A DNA stretch of 56,100 nt from Microbacterium sp. (GTDB lineage: Bacteria; Actinomycetota; Actinomycetes; Actinomycetales; Microbacteriaceae): contig JAEKKN010000047.1 in the NCBI GenBank assembly GCA_019510305.1, positions 1-56,100 on the forward strand, in the 5' to 3' direction. The position numbers were made by a program, and so were the translations under genes. Shown here one piece after another: positions 33,808 through 43,205 of this stretch (its first letter is position 1; each line of letters begins with the position of its first letter). The notes under the pieces are model-generated. The model was not told the origin of the DNA and searched no databases. It was given only the letters and a program-made list of their open reading frames with translations.

Positions 33808-35088
33808 GTGGCCCTCATCGTGCAGAAGTACGGCGGCTCCTCCGTCGCCGACGCAGAGAGCATCAAGCGCGTCGCCAAGCGCATCGTCGACACACGTCGC
33901 GCCGGTCACGACGTCGTCGTCGCCGTGAGCGCGATGGGCGACACCACCGACGAACTGCTCGACCTCGCGAACGAGGTCGCGCCGATCCCCGCCCCGCGCG
34001 AGCTCGACATGCTGCTCTCCAGCGGTGAGCGCATCTCGATGGCGCTGCTCGCGATGGCGATCCACTCGATGGGATTCGAAGCACGCTCCTTCACGGGCAG
34101 CCAGGCCGGAATGATCACCGACTCGCAGCACGGTGCCGCGCGCATCGTCGATGTGACCCCGGTGCGCCTGCGCGAGGCTCTCGACGAGGGGGCGATCGTC
34201 ATCGTCGCCGGCTTCCAGGGCTTCAACCGCGACACCCGCGACATCACGACCCTCGGCCGCGGCGGTTCCGACACGACCGCCGTCGCGCTCGCGGCGGCCC
34301 TCGACGCCGACGTCTGCGAGATCTACAGCGACGTCGACGGGATCTTCACCGCAGACCCCCGCGTGATCCCGAAGGCGCAGAAGCTCGATCACGTCTCGAG
34401 CGAAGAGATGCTCGAGCTCGCCGCGAACGGCGCCAAGGTGCTCTACATCCGCGCCGTCGAGTACGCACGCCGTCACGGCGTCCTGATCCACGCCCGTTCG
34501 ACGTTCTCGTCGTCCGAGGGCACCTACGTTCTGGGTGAGGGCATGAAGAACCCTCGCGAATCCAAGGGAGCAGCCATGGAAGAACCGATCGTCGCCGGCG
34601 TCGCCACCGATTTCGGCCAGGCGAAGATCACCGTCGCCGGAGTCCCCGATGTGCCGGGCAAGGCCGCAGAGATCTTCAAGATCGTCGCGAAGTCCGGCGC
34701 CAACGTCGACATGATCGTGCAGAACGTGTCGGCGACCGGGCGCACCGACATCTCGTTCACGGTTCCGAAGGCGGACGCTCCGGCGGCGCTGAAGGCTCTC
34801 GCGGGTGAGCAGACCGAGGTCGGCTTCGCCAGCCTCGTGCACGACGATCAGATCGGCAAGCTCTCGGTGGTCGGTGCAGGAATGCGCACCCACTCCGGCG
34901 TCTCCGCGACGCTGTTCGAAGCGCTGTCGGATGCAGGAATCAACATCGAGATGATCTCGACCTCCGAGATCCGCATCTCCGTCGTGCTGCGCGATTCCGA
35001 CCTCGCTGACGCCGCTCGCACGGTGCACACCGCGTACGGGCTCGACGGCGAGGCCGAGGCGACTGTGCACGCCGGCACCGGTCGCTGA
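33808..35088 (+). CDS. lysC: Aspartate kinase (alpha subunit, full length)
   Basis: 426 residues, very close to the Corynebacterium enzyme. The kinase domain begins [19 protein letters not shown] and includes [13 protein letters not shown] and [13 protein letters not shown]; two ACT domains follow. The enzyme phosphorylates aspartate at the entry of the lysine, threonine, methionine and diaminopimelate pathway and is normally feedback-inhibited through the ACT domains. GTG 33808 has AGGGAG 5 nt upstream; the earlier in-frame GTG at 33802 overlaps that site and is less likely. asd follows 145 nt downstream. An internal start probably also yields the beta subunit. Confidence 0.95.
   Translation: MALIVQKYGGSSVADAESIKRVAKRIVDTRRAGHDVVVAVSAMGDTTDELLDLANEVAPIPAPRELDMLLSSGERISMALLAMAIHSMGFEARSFTGSQAGMITDSQHGAARIVDVTPVRLREALDEGAIVIVAGFQGFNRDTRDITTLGRGGSDTTAVALAAALDADVCEIYSDVDGIFTADPRVIPKAQKLDHVSSEEMLELAANGAKVLYIRAVEYARRHGVLIHARSTFSSSEGTYVLGEGMKNPRESKGAAMEEPIVAGVATDFGQAKITVAGVPDVPGKAAEIFKIVAKSGANVDMIVQNVSATGRTDISFTVPKADAPAALKALAGEQTEVGFASLVHDDQIGKLSVVGAGMRTHSGVSATLFEALSDAGINIEMISTSEIRISVVLRDSDLADAARTVHTAYGLDGEAEATVHAGTGR
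34576..35088 (+). CDS. Aspartate kinase beta subunit from an internal start inside lysC
   Basis: 170 residues in the same frame as lysC, covering the two ACT domains. ATG 34576 begins [20 protein letters not shown], which lines up with the known internal start MEEA of Corynebacterium glutamicum LysC-beta. A strong ribosome site AGGGAG (34565-34570) lies 5 nt upstream inside the alpha coding sequence. In characterised homologues alpha and beta form an alpha2beta2 enzyme with lysine/threonine bound between them. Confidence 0.6.
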   Translation: MEEPIVAGVATDFGQAKITVAGVPDVPGKAAEIFKIVAKSGANVDMIVQNVSATGRTDISFTVPKADAPAALKALAGEQTEVGFASLVHDDQIGKLSVVGAGMRTHSGVSATLFEALSDAGINIEMISTSEIRISVVLRDSDLADAARTVHTAYGLDGEAEATVHAGTGR

Positions 35089-35126
35089 GGGGCGTCACCA
35101 CGACCCAGGCGACGTTCGCGGCACGG

Positions 35127-35132
35127 TAGACT
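35127..35132 (+). promoter_or_regulatory. -10 box before asd
   Basis: TAGACT, giving a leader of about 95 nt to the asd start. It suggests asd has its own promoter besides read-through from lysC. Confidence 0.45.
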
Positions 35133-35146
35133 CACCGAAACCCTGA

Positions 35147-36304
<1,158 letters not shown>

Positions 36305-36313
36305 GCGTCATAG

Positions 36314-36348
36314 CCGGAGCGCATCCGCCCGATGCGGATCCGCTCTGG
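36314..36348 (+). terminator. Terminator hairpin after asd
   Basis: 15-bp arms with two mismatches (36314-36328 and 36334-36348) around a 5-nt loop, starting 10 nt after the asd stop. No T-run follows. Confidence 0.6.
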
Positions 36349-36389
36349 TGGCGCCTGTGGGCGTGGTCAGTCGTGCCGTGCCCTCGAAC

Positions 36390-36395
36390 TAGAAT
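36390..36395 (+). promoter_or_regulatory. -10 box of a leaderless mqo transcript
   Basis: TAGAAT, then 6 nt, then GTG 36402; no ribosome-binding sequence. Confidence 0.55.
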
Positions 36396-36401
36396 GGTGC
36401 G

Positions 36402-37874
36402 GTGACTGAAAACGTCGATGTCGTCCTGATCGGCGGTGGCATCATGAGCGCCACCCTGGGTACGCTGCTGCACGCTCTGCAGCCGGATTGGAAGATCGTC
36501 GCCTTCGAGCGGCTCTCCGATGTGGCGCAGGAGTCGTCCAACCCCTGGAACAACGCCGGCACCGGTCACGCCGCCCTGTGCGAGCTGAACTACATGCCGC
36601 AGGTGAAGGGCGAGCCGCTCGACCCGGCCAAGGCCGTCAGCATCAACGAGCAGTTCCAGCAGAGCCGTCAGTTCTGGTCGTCCCTCGTCGAGAAGGGCGT
36701 GCTCGACGAACCCAAGACGTTCATCAACGCGACTCCGCACATGACGTTCGTGCGCGGTGAGAAGGACGTGGCGTACCTCAAGGACCGCTACGAGGTGCTC
36801 AAGAAGCAGCCCCTGTTCGAGGGCATCGAGTACAGCGAAGACTCTCGCGTCATCAACAAGTGGGCGCCGCTGCTCATGCAGAAGCGCCGCAAGGGCGAGC
36901 CGTTCGCAGCCACCCGCGTGCCCGCGGGTACCGACGTCGACTTCGGCGCCCTCACTCACCAGCTCTTCGACCACCTCACGGCCTCGGGTGTCGATCTGCG
37001 CCTGAACCACGAGGTCATGAACCTCAAGAAGCAGAAGGACGGCGGCTGGCTGCTCAGCTACCGCAACACGCTCGGTCACACCCCGAACCAGATCAAGGCG
37101 CGCTTCGTCTTCGTCGGCGCGGGCGGCTGGGCGCTGAAGCTGCTGCAGCGCTCGGGCATCCCCGAGATCAAGGGCTATGGCGTCTTCCCGATCGGCGGCC
37201 AGTTCCTCAAGACCACGAACCCGAAGGTCGTCGCGCAGCACAAGGCGAAGGTGTACTCGCAGGCGTCGGTCGGCGCTCCGCCCATGTCGGTGCCGCACCT
37301 CGACACGCGCGTCGTCGACGGCGAATCCTCGCTCATGTTCGGTCCGTTCGCGACGTTCAGCCCGAAGTTCCTGAAGAAGGGGTCGATGCTCGACATCGTC
37401 ACCCAGGTGCGCCCGCACAACCTGTGGCCGATGCTGCGGGTCGCGTTCGCGAACCCCGACCTGATCACGTACCTGGTCAGCGAGCTGCTGAAGAACCATC
37501 GCAAGAAGGTCGATAGCCTTCGCACCTTCATGCCGACCGCGAAGGACGAGGACTGGACCCTCATCGACGCCGGTCAGCGGGCGCAGGTCATGAAGAAGGA
37601 CCCGAAGAAGGGTGGCATCCTGCAGTTCGGCACCGAGGTCGTCTCTTCGGCCGACGGCTCGATCGCAGGCCTTCTGGGCGCATCGCCGGGCGCGTCGACG
37701 GCAGTGCCGATCATGCTCGATCTGCTGAAGAAGTGCTTCCCGAAGGAGTACCCGAGCTGGGAACCGGAGTTGCGCTCTCTCATTCCGACCTTCGGCAAGA
37801 AGCTGAATGCGGATGCTGCCGCAGCCGCGACCTCGACCGCGGCCACCGCCGAGGTCCTCGGCATCAACGCCTGA
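36402..37874 (+). CDS. mqo: Malate:quinone oxidoreductase
   Basis: 490 residues, the usual family size. It starts with the FAD-binding motif VDVVLIGGGIMSATLGTLL, then NPWNNAGTGHAALCELNY, a block unique to this family. It is a peripheral membrane flavoprotein that oxidises malate to oxaloacetate and passes electrons to menaquinone or ubiquinone, the main malate dehydrogenase in Corynebacterium-like organisms. The C-terminus has an Ala/Thr-rich extension. The GTG start, 6 nt after TAGAAT, points to leaderless translation. tdk follows 7 nt later. Confidence 0.95.
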   Translation: MTENVDVVLIGGGIMSATLGTLLHALQPDWKIVAFERLSDVAQESSNPWNNAGTGHAALCELNYMPQVKGEPLDPAKAVSINEQFQQSRQFWSSLVEKGVLDEPKTFINATPHMTFVRGEKDVAYLKDRYEVLKKQPLFEGIEYSEDSRVINKWAPLLMQKRRKGEPFAATRVPAGTDVDFGALTHQLFDHLTASGVDLRLNHEVMNLKKQKDGGWLLSYRNTLGHTPNQIKARFVFVGAGGWALKLLQRSGIPEIKGYGVFPIGGQFLKTTNPKVVAQHKAKVYSQASVGAPPMSVPHLDTRVVDGESSLMFGPFATFSPKFLKKGSMLDIVTQVRPHNLWPMLRVAFANPDLITYLVSELLKNHRKKVDSLRTFMPTAKDEDWTLIDAGQRAQVMKKDPKKGGILQFGTEVVSSADGSIAGLLGASPGASTAVPIMLDLLKKCFPKEYPSWEPELRSLIPTFGKKLNADAAAAATSTAATAEVLGINA

Positions 37875-37881
37875 CCGCATC

Positions 37882-38493
37882 GTGGCCAAGCTCTATTTCC
37901 GCTACGGAGCGATGAACTCGGGCAAATCGACGTCGTTGCTGCAGGCGGCGTACAACTACGAAGAGCGCGGCCAGCACGTGCTGCTCGCGAAGCCCGCGAT
38001 CGACACCAAGGGCGCGTCCGAGATCTCCAGCCGTCTGGGCATGACGCGAGAGGTCGACTTCCTGGTCGAGGCGGATGCTGACGCCAGAGTGCTCTTCGCC
38101 GAACACGCCGAGGGCAAGGACATCGCGTGCCTGCTCATCGACGAGGCGCAGTTCCTCACGCCCGCCCAGGTCGACGATCTCTTCCGCATCGCGGTGGAGG
38201 ACGGCATCCCGGTGATCGCCTACGGCATCCGCAACGACTTCCTCACGCACGCCTTTCCCGGCTCGGCGCGGCTGCTCGCGATCGCCCACTCGCTCGAGGA
38301 GCTGAAGACGATCTGCCGCTGCGGCCGCAAGGCCGTGTTCAACGGCCGCGTGGTCGGAGGGCGATTCGTCTTCGACGGCGATCAGGTCGCGATCGACGAG
38401 GGCGCCGAGGGCGAGGCGGCCCCCGAGGTCACCACCTACGAGTCGCTCTGCGGCTCGTGCTACCTGCAGGAATCCGGCGGCCGTCTGGGCTGA
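37882..38493 (+). CDS. tdk: Thymidine kinase, type II
   Basis: 203 residues. It has the P-loop GAMNSGKST (9-17), Walker B LLIDEAQFL, the lid region, and a zinc site formed by ICRCG (one pair) and CGSC near the C-terminus. All mark the tetrameric type II enzyme that phosphorylates thymidine and deoxyuridine for salvage. GTG 37882 gives the usual N-terminus AKLYFRYGAMNSGK; the open frame extends upstream into mqo without support. It probably shares the mqo transcript. Confidence 0.93.
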   Translation: MAKLYFRYGAMNSGKSTSLLQAAYNYEERGQHVLLAKPAIDTKGASEISSRLGMTREVDFLVEADADARVLFAEHAEGKDIACLLIDEAQFLTPAQVDDLFRIAVEDGIPVIAYGIRNDFLTHAFPGSARLLAIAHSLEELKTICRCGRKAVFNGRVVGGRFVFDGDQVAIDEGAEGEAAPEVTTYESLCGSCYLQESGGRLG

Positions 38494-38700
38494 GCCCGCC
38501 AACCCGCGCCGACGGGTACGGCAGCCGGTCCCGCGCCCGGTCGTTGAGCGAGGAGCGGAGCGACGAGACGAAACGCGGAACCGATCTCTCGACTTCTGTC
38601 GTACGGTCGATCGCGCGTTTCGTCTCGCTGCGCTCGCTCAACGAACGGTAGTGCATCGTCGACCCGTGCGTTTCGTCTCGCTGCGCTCGCTCAACGACCG
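38494..38700. repeat. Three copies of a REP-like element between tdk and lldR
   Basis: Copy A (38541-38577) reads TCGTTGAGCGAGGAGCGGAG then CGACGAGACGAAACGCG. Copies B (38615-38646) and C (38666-38698) are its inverse (CGTTTCGTCTCGCTGCGCTC then GCTCAACGA). A and B can pair into a long hairpin with a loop of about 37 nt; C repeats B. A further copy is at 47519-47551 and related sequence lies inside dnaX and the tRNA-Ser array. No ORF of note is present. Confidence 0.75.
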
Positions 38701-38705
38701 GTGAT

Positions 38706-38747
38706 CTTGCGTGGTCTGACCACACACGCTACTGTGGTCAGACCACA
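38706..38747 (+). promoter_or_regulatory. lldR promoter with two GntR/FadR-type operators
   Basis: TTGCGT (38706-38711), 18 bp, TACTGT (38730-38735) make a good promoter. Operator 1 GTGGTCTGACCAC (38711-38723) lies in the spacer. Operator 2 TGTGGTCAGACCACA (38733-38747) covers the -10 and RNA start. Both are perfect odd palindromes fitting the TNGTNNNACNA pattern bound by LldR/FadR-type regulators, so binding should block transcription. Confidence 0.8.
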
Positions 38748-38764
38748 GAGTCGAGGGGGAGCGG

Positions 38765-39484
38765 ATGCCGGAGCAGCCCCGTGCATGGCGCATCGTGCTC
38801 GAGCACATCGAGCGCGACCTTCTCGCCGGCCGGCTCGGACCGGGCGACCGTCTCGCCTCCGAGCGCGATCTGTCGGCCGATCTCGGCGTCGGCCGCTCCA
38901 GCGTCCGGGAGGCGCTGCGGGTGCTCGAGGTCATGGGTCTCATCCGCACGGCGACCGGTTCCGGACCGCAGTCCGGGGCGATCGTCATCGCCACACCCTC
39001 CGGTGGCATGTCCGCCCTGCTGAGGCTCCAGGTGGCCGCTCAGGGATTCCCGCTGACCGACGTCGTGCAGACACGACTCGTGCTCGAAGACGCGGTCGTG
39101 ACCGCGCTGGCGCAGTCCGTCGATCGAGACACGTCGACCGTCCACCGTCTGCTGGATGCGATGGATGCAGAGGGTCTCGCGCCAGAGGATTTCCTCGCCC
39201 TCGATGCGCAGCTGCACCTCGCCCTCGCCGAGGCCAGCGGCAACTCTGTGATCTCGGCGATGATGGCGGGGCTGCGCACGGCGATCGAATCCTACGTGCA
39301 GGCGGGCGCGGCATCCGTCGTCGACTGGGAGGCCATGGCCGCCCACCTGCGGGCTGAGCACCGCGCGATCGTCTCGGCCGTCGACGCCGGCGAGGCCGAG
39401 GTCGCCGGCACTCTGGTCCGACGCCACATCACCGGCTATTACACCGCCACGGGCCTGACCCGAGAAACCCCCACCACGCACTGA
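38765..39484 (+). CDS. lldR: GntR-family (FadR/FCD) regulator, probable LldR
   Basis: 239 residues. The winged helix at residues 8-75 contains GDRLASERDLSADLGVGRSSVREALRVLEVMGLI. The FCD effector domain follows with metal-site residues in LDAQLHLALAEASGN and two later His-bearing helices (EHRAIV, RRHITGYY). It lies 9 nt before an L-lactate dehydrogenase gene and has matching operators in its own promoter, so it most likely represses lldR-lldD until lactate binds. The effector is inferred from the Corynebacterium model. GAGGGGGAGCGG precedes the ATG. Confidence 0.85.
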   Translation: MPEQPRAWRIVLEHIERDLLAGRLGPGDRLASERDLSADLGVGRSSVREALRVLEVMGLIRTATGSGPQSGAIVIATPSGGMSALLRLQVAAQGFPLTDVVQTRLVLEDAVVTALAQSVDRDTSTVHRLLDAMDAEGLAPEDFLALDAQLHLALAEASGNSVISAMMAGLRTAIESYVQAGAASVVDWEAMAAHLRAEHRAIVSAVDAGEAEVAGTLVRRHITGYYTATGLTRETPTTH

Positions 39485-39493
39485 AGGAGCGCC

Positions 39494-40774
39494 ATGGTCC
39501 AGCGCCAGGTACCCAATCCCGCTGAGCTGCTCGAACTGATGAAGTTCAAGAAGCCCGAGCTGAACGGCAAGAAGCGCCGTCTCGACGCCGCCCTGACGAT
39601 CGCCGACCTCCGCACGATCGCCAAGCGTCGCACCCCCAAGGCCGCCTTCGATTACACCGACGGTGCGGCCGAGGGAGAGCTGTCGCTGTCACGCGCCCGC
39701 CAGGCTTTCCAGGACGTGGAGTTCCACCCCGGCATCCTGCGACCGGCGCCTCATGTCGACACCTCCGTCGACATCCTCGGCGGACCATCGGCGCTGCCCT
39801 TCGGCATCGCGCCGACCGGTTTCACCCGCCTCATGCAGACCGAGGGCGAGGTGGCTGGCGCGGGAGCCGCGGCCGCTGCCGGCATCCCGTTCACCCTGTC
39901 GACGCTCGGCACGACGTCTATCGAGGGCGTCAAGGCCGTCACCCTTCGAGAGCCTCAGGGACCCATTCCAGGAAGGAACTGGTTCCAGCTGTACGTCATG
40001 CGCGATCGCGAGATCTCCTACGAGCTCACCCGGCGCGCTGCGGCAGCCGGTTTCGACACCCTGCACTTCACGGTCGACACTCCGGTCGCCGGTGCGCGTC
40101 TGCGCGACAAGCGCAACGGGTTCAGCATCCCGCCGCAGCTGACCCTCGGCACGATCGTCAACGCGATTCCGCGGCCGTGGTGGTGGTACGACTTCCTCAC
40201 CACTCCGAAGCTGGAGTTCGCCTCGCTCAGCACCACGGGCGGCACCGTCGGCGAACTGCTCGACGCCGCCATGGATCCCACGATCAGCTACGACGACCTC
40301 GCCGTCATCCGCGACCTTTGGCCCGGCAAGATCGTGATCAAGGGCGTACAGAACGTCGAGGACTCGCTGCGATTGAAAGACGCCGGTGTCGACGGCATCG
40401 TGCTGTCGAATCACGGCGGGCGGCAGCTCGATCGCGCGCCGATCCCGTTCCACCTCCTGCCGAAGGTCCGCGAAGCGGTCGGCGGCGACTTCACCGTCAT
40501 GATCGACACCGGAATCATGAACGGCGCCGACATCGTCGCCTCGGTCGCGCTCGGCGCGGACTTCACGCTCATCGGCCGGGCATACCTGTACGGCCTGATG
40601 GCCGGCGGACGCGAGGGAGTCGACCGGACGATCGCGATCCTGCGCGGCGAAATCGAGCGCACCATGCGCCTGCTCGGCGTCTCGTCCGTCGCAGAACTCG
40701 AGCCCACGCACGTCACGCAGCTCACCCGACTGGTGCCGGTGTCGCGTTCGGTGCCGGAGATCGCGGCGCGCTGA
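39494..40774 (+). CDS. lldD: L-lactate dehydrogenase (quinone), FMN-dependent
   Basis: 426 residues of the alpha-hydroxy-acid oxidase family. [14 protein letters not shown] lies at the start of the FMN barrel, the catalytic His307 is in SNHGGRQLD, and [28 protein letters not shown] holds the phosphate-binding end. It oxidises lactate to pyruvate and feeds electrons to the quinone pool at the membrane. Oxidases or dehydrogenases for mandelate or glycolate have the same fold, but pairing with an LldR-type regulator favours L-lactate. AAGGAG precedes the ATG. The gene is convergent with the DUF1295 gene, 16 nt apart. Confidence 0.88.
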   Translation: MVQRQVPNPAELLELMKFKKPELNGKKRRLDAALTIADLRTIAKRRTPKAAFDYTDGAAEGELSLSRARQAFQDVEFHPGILRPAPHVDTSVDILGGPSALPFGIAPTGFTRLMQTEGEVAGAGAAAAAGIPFTLSTLGTTSIEGVKAVTLREPQGPIPGRNWFQLYVMRDREISYELTRRAAAAGFDTLHFTVDTPVAGARLRDKRNGFSIPPQLTLGTIVNAIPRPWWWYDFLTTPKLEFASLSTTGGTVGELLDAAMDPTISYDDLAVIRDLWPGKIVIKGVQNVEDSLRLKDAGVDGIVLSNHGGRQLDRAPIPFHLLPKVREAVGGDFTVMIDTGIMNGADIVASVALGADFTLIGRAYLYGLMAGGREGVDRTIAILRGEIERTMRLLGVSSVAELEPTHVTQLTRLVPVSRSVPEIAAR

Positions 40775-40790
40775 TCCGGCAGGAGAGCCG

Positions 40791-41627
40791 TCAGGCGTCT
40801 CGGGATGCAGCCCGGCGTGGCAGCCAGGGCACCAGCATCGATGTGGTGCGCCGATAGGACGCGTAGTCGGGGTACTTCGACGACGTGATCGACTCGGTGA
40901 AGATCGTCGAGCCGATGAAGAGCACTGACAGCAGCGCGGGGCCGACGATCGTCGGGTTCACGACGCCGAGGGCGCCGGCCCCGGAGACGACCGCCGCTGT
41001 CGCACCGATCGCGTACAGCGCCCACCACTGGGCTTGCTCGAAGAAGAAGTTGGGGTGGCGGCTGTAGCGGAACAGCCCCTGAGTGGCGAAGCCGGGCGGG
41101 AGAACGCCTCCCGCCTGCTTCTTGCGCTGATGGAAACTCCATTGCTGCTGGTCGGCCACCGTCTCGCCCAGGAGGAACAAGATAAACGCGGCGGCGAACA
41201 GCAGATCCCAGATCGTCAATGCGCTCGGGTGCCGCGCGGCGACATCGACGGGCAGGGTGATGAGCACCAGGAGCGTCATCTGGTACCCGACGATGAAGAG
41301 CAGGTTGAAGATCTGGAACTGCCAAGGCCTCATCCTTTTGCGCAGGATCGCCCAGCGGTAGTCCTCCATGCCCGTGTAGCCGCCCTTGCGCGCGAAATTC
41401 GCGGTGAGGCGGATACCCCAGGCGGTGATCAGCACGGCCATGACCACGATGCGGGCCGACCCGTCACCGCGGGAGAACCCGCCGACGACGAAGATCCAGG
41501 CGTAGACGACCGGAACGATCGACCATGCGCGATCGACCCATGAGGTGTCTCGGGTGATCAGAGAGAGCACCCAGCACGCGATGCTCGCGACGGCGGCTGT
41601 GATGACGACGATGAGCAGAGCGTCCAT
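40791..41627 (-). CDS. DUF1295 membrane protein (steroid 5-alpha-reductase-like fold)
   Basis: 278 residues with about seven membrane helices. The DUF1295 signature is clear: WVDRAWSIVPVVYAW near the start, RLTANFARKGGYTGMEDYRWAILR, and GLFRYSRHPNFFFEQAQWWALY near the end. The last block is the cofactor-binding end shared with isoprenylcysteine methyltransferases and steroid reductases. The reaction is unknown. ATG 41627 lies 6 nt after a minus-strand TAGCAT box (leaderless). Confidence 0.87.
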   Translation of the reverse strand: MDALLIVVITAAVASIACWVLSLITRDTSWVDRAWSIVPVVYAWIFVVGGFSRGDGSARIVVMAVLITAWGIRLTANFARKGGYTGMEDYRWAILRKRMRPWQFQIFNLLFIVGYQMTLLVLITLPVDVAARHPSALTIWDLLFAAAFILFLLGETVADQQQWSFHQRKKQAGGVLPPGFATQGLFRYSRHPNFFFEQAQWWALYAIGATAAVVSGAGALGVVNPTIVGPALLSVLFIGSTIFTESITSSKYPDYASYRRTTSMLVPWLPRRAASRDA

Positions 41628-41633
41628 GACGCC

Positions 41634-41639
41634 ATGCTA
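41634..41639 (-). promoter_or_regulatory. -10 box of a leaderless DUF1295 transcript
   Basis: TAGCAT on the minus strand, 6 nt before the ATG at 41627, inside the 34-bp gap to the HAD gene. Confidence 0.5.
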
Positions 41640-41661
41640 GAGGTCGAGGCCCTCTACGAGT

Positions 41662-42417
41662 TCAGAGGGCCTTCAGCAGCTCGTCGAGCTTGTCGGCTGT
41701 GTCTTCCCAGCCGTCGACCGCCACCGAGGGCACGCCGAGGGCGAGCACCGGATAGTCGTTGCCGCCCTCGTCGAGACGGTCGCCGTAGAACAGCATCGAG
41801 GAGAGGGGGATGCCGGTGAACTCGGCCAGCTGCGTCATGCCATAGGCCTTGTCGATGCCCGCGCGGGTGATGTCGATCGACGTCGAGCCGCCGGCGCGCA
41901 CCTCGAGATCGGGAACGCGGGCTGCGACGGCGTCGCGCAGAGTCAGACGCTTGGCGCCGGTGGGATCCCAGGCATGCTTGGCGTCTCCCGGGGCTTTCTG
42001 CCCGAGGGCCGAGAACGTGATCTGTGAGCCGCGGTCCTCGAGGATCTCGCCCCAGGGCTCCGTCTCCCACAGCCCGAGCCGATCGGCTTCCTCGCGCAGC
42101 GCGGTCAGCGCTCTCGTCTTCTCGTCGTCGGTGAGATCATGCGAATACAGCGGTGCGAAAGAGGTGCCGTCGTGGCGCAGGTAGCGTGTGCCGCAGGTGG
42201 GGAGCAGGTGCAGGCGGCCGAGGCGCGCGGCATCCGTCTCTCCGAGCTGAGCGATGACCTGTGTGCGGAACTGGGCCTCGTTGCCGCCCGAGATGATCGC
42301 GACCTCGACCCGGTGCAGCAGCGCGCGCAACAGCTCGGCGATGCGGGGGCTGATGGGACTCTTCGAGAGAGCGAGCGTGTCATCGAGGTCGAAGGCGACG
42401 AGGGCAGGCGTGGTCAT
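41662..42417 (-). CDS. HAD-family (IIB) phosphatase
   Basis: 251 residues. The nucleophile motif is VAFDLDDTLALSK (Asp10, Asp12). Motif II is AIISGGNEAQF. The IIB-type cap occupies about 85-190. The closing motif is FYGDRLDEGGNDYPV with the metal Asp residues. The layout resembles the HAD-IIB group that includes eukaryotic-type phosphomannomutase and sucrose-phosphate phosphatase (note the SISPRI and GTSFAPLY regions), so a sugar-phosphate substrate is likely but not identified. It overlaps the VanZ-like gene by 4 nt. Confidence 0.82.
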   Translation of the reverse strand: MTTPALVAFDLDDTLALSKSPISPRIAELLRALLHRVEVAIISGGNEAQFRTQVIAQLGETDAARLGRLHLLPTCGTRYLRHDGTSFAPLYSHDLTDDEKTRALTALREEADRLGLWETEPWGEILEDRGSQITFSALGQKAPGDAKHAWDPTGAKRLTLRDAVAARVPDLEVRAGGSTSIDITRAGIDKAYGMTQLAEFTGIPLSSMLFYGDRLDEGGNDYPVLALGVPSVAVDGWEDTADKLDELLKAL

Positions 42418-42887
42418 GATGTTTCCAGAGTGGGAGAGATACGTGATGTGCGCGGTGCGAACAGAAGGGTGCACGCAACGGCGAAGAGCACTCCCAGCGT
42501 GGCGCCGGTCGAATTCGCGATCACGTCGTTCACGGTCGCCGCTCGATGCGGAAGCACGAATCGCTGGGCGAGCTCGATCGCGAGCGAGATGGCGGGACCG
42601 GCCAGCAGCGACAACGGCCAGGCACGGCGCGGCAGAAGCAGGAAGGCGAGGACGCCGACGGGGATGAACACCAGGACGTTCGCGAGGATCTCGAGCCGGG
42701 TGAAATCGATGAAATCGAGACCGAGGCGATGGATGCCGCGGAGCACCAGATCGAGGAGGTTCGGGATCTTCTCCTCGACGCGGGAGGGCGTGAGGGTGAG
42801 CAGCGCGAGTCCCGCCAGGAATGGAATTCCGAGAAGCAGTGCGAGCGCGCGAGTGCGGCGGCGCGGGGGAGCGAACAAGGTGCTCAT
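42414..42887 (-). CDS. VanZ-like membrane protein
   Basis: 157 residues with four to five membrane helices. The VanZ pattern is NVLVFIPVGVLAFLLLPRR, then SLAIELAQRFVLPHRAATVNDVIANSTGATLG. VanZ itself gives low-level teicoplanin resistance; most homologues have no known function. The ATG is preceded on the minus strand by GGAAGGGGG, and TACCGT (42910-42915, minus) is a likely -10. It is the first gene of a two-gene operon. Confidence 0.85.
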   Translation of the reverse strand: MSTLFAPPRRRTRALALLLGIPFLAGLALLTLTPSRVEEKIPNLLDLVLRGIHRLGLDFIDFTRLEILANVLVFIPVGVLAFLLLPRRAWPLSLLAGPAISLAIELAQRFVLPHRAATVNDVIANSTGATLGVLFAVACTLLFAPRTSRISPTLETS

Positions 42888-42919
42888 ATGGGTCCCCCTT
42901 CCCTCGCATACGGTACAGA

Positions 42920-42945
42920 GAAGGCCGCCCCTGAGGACGGCCTTC
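42920..42945 (-). terminator. Terminator hairpin after tRNA-Pro
   Basis: GAAGGCCG (42920-42927) pairs with CGGCCTTC (42938-42945). It lies about 10 nt beyond the tRNA-Pro 3' end and upstream of the VanZ gene promoter. Confidence 0.55.
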
Positions 42946-42953
42946 CGGTGTTA

Positions 42954-43031
<78 letters not shown>

Positions 43032-43046
43032 TTTTGCAACCCTCCG

Positions 43047-43052
43047 AGTCTA
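43047..43052 (-). promoter_or_regulatory. -10 box of tRNA-Pro
   Basis: TAGACT on the minus strand, 15 nt before the tRNA 5' end. Confidence 0.55.
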
Positions 43053-43098
43053 CAAGAGAGGAGGGGGAAAGGGCGAATCGGGGAAGAGGGCACCGTGT

Positions 43099-43205
43099 TC
43101 ATCGTCCGGTCAGCATCGCGACGAGGACGGGAAGCGCGATGAGCACTCCCCAGAGTGACGCTGAAGCGATGAAGAGGGCTCGCGGTCTGCCGGCGTTTGG
43201 GTCAT
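43099..43205 (-). pseudogene. Remnant or frameshifted small membrane protein after the metallophosphoesterase gene
   Basis: An ATG overlaps the metallophosphoesterase stop (ATGA at 43205) and opens MTQTP. The convincing coding signal, [20 protein letters not shown] then VLVAMLTGR and a stop at 43099, is in another frame without a start codon. One extra base near 43191-43193 would join them into a 34-residue single-helix protein. So this is either a mutated gene or a one-base sequence error. Confidence 0.4.
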
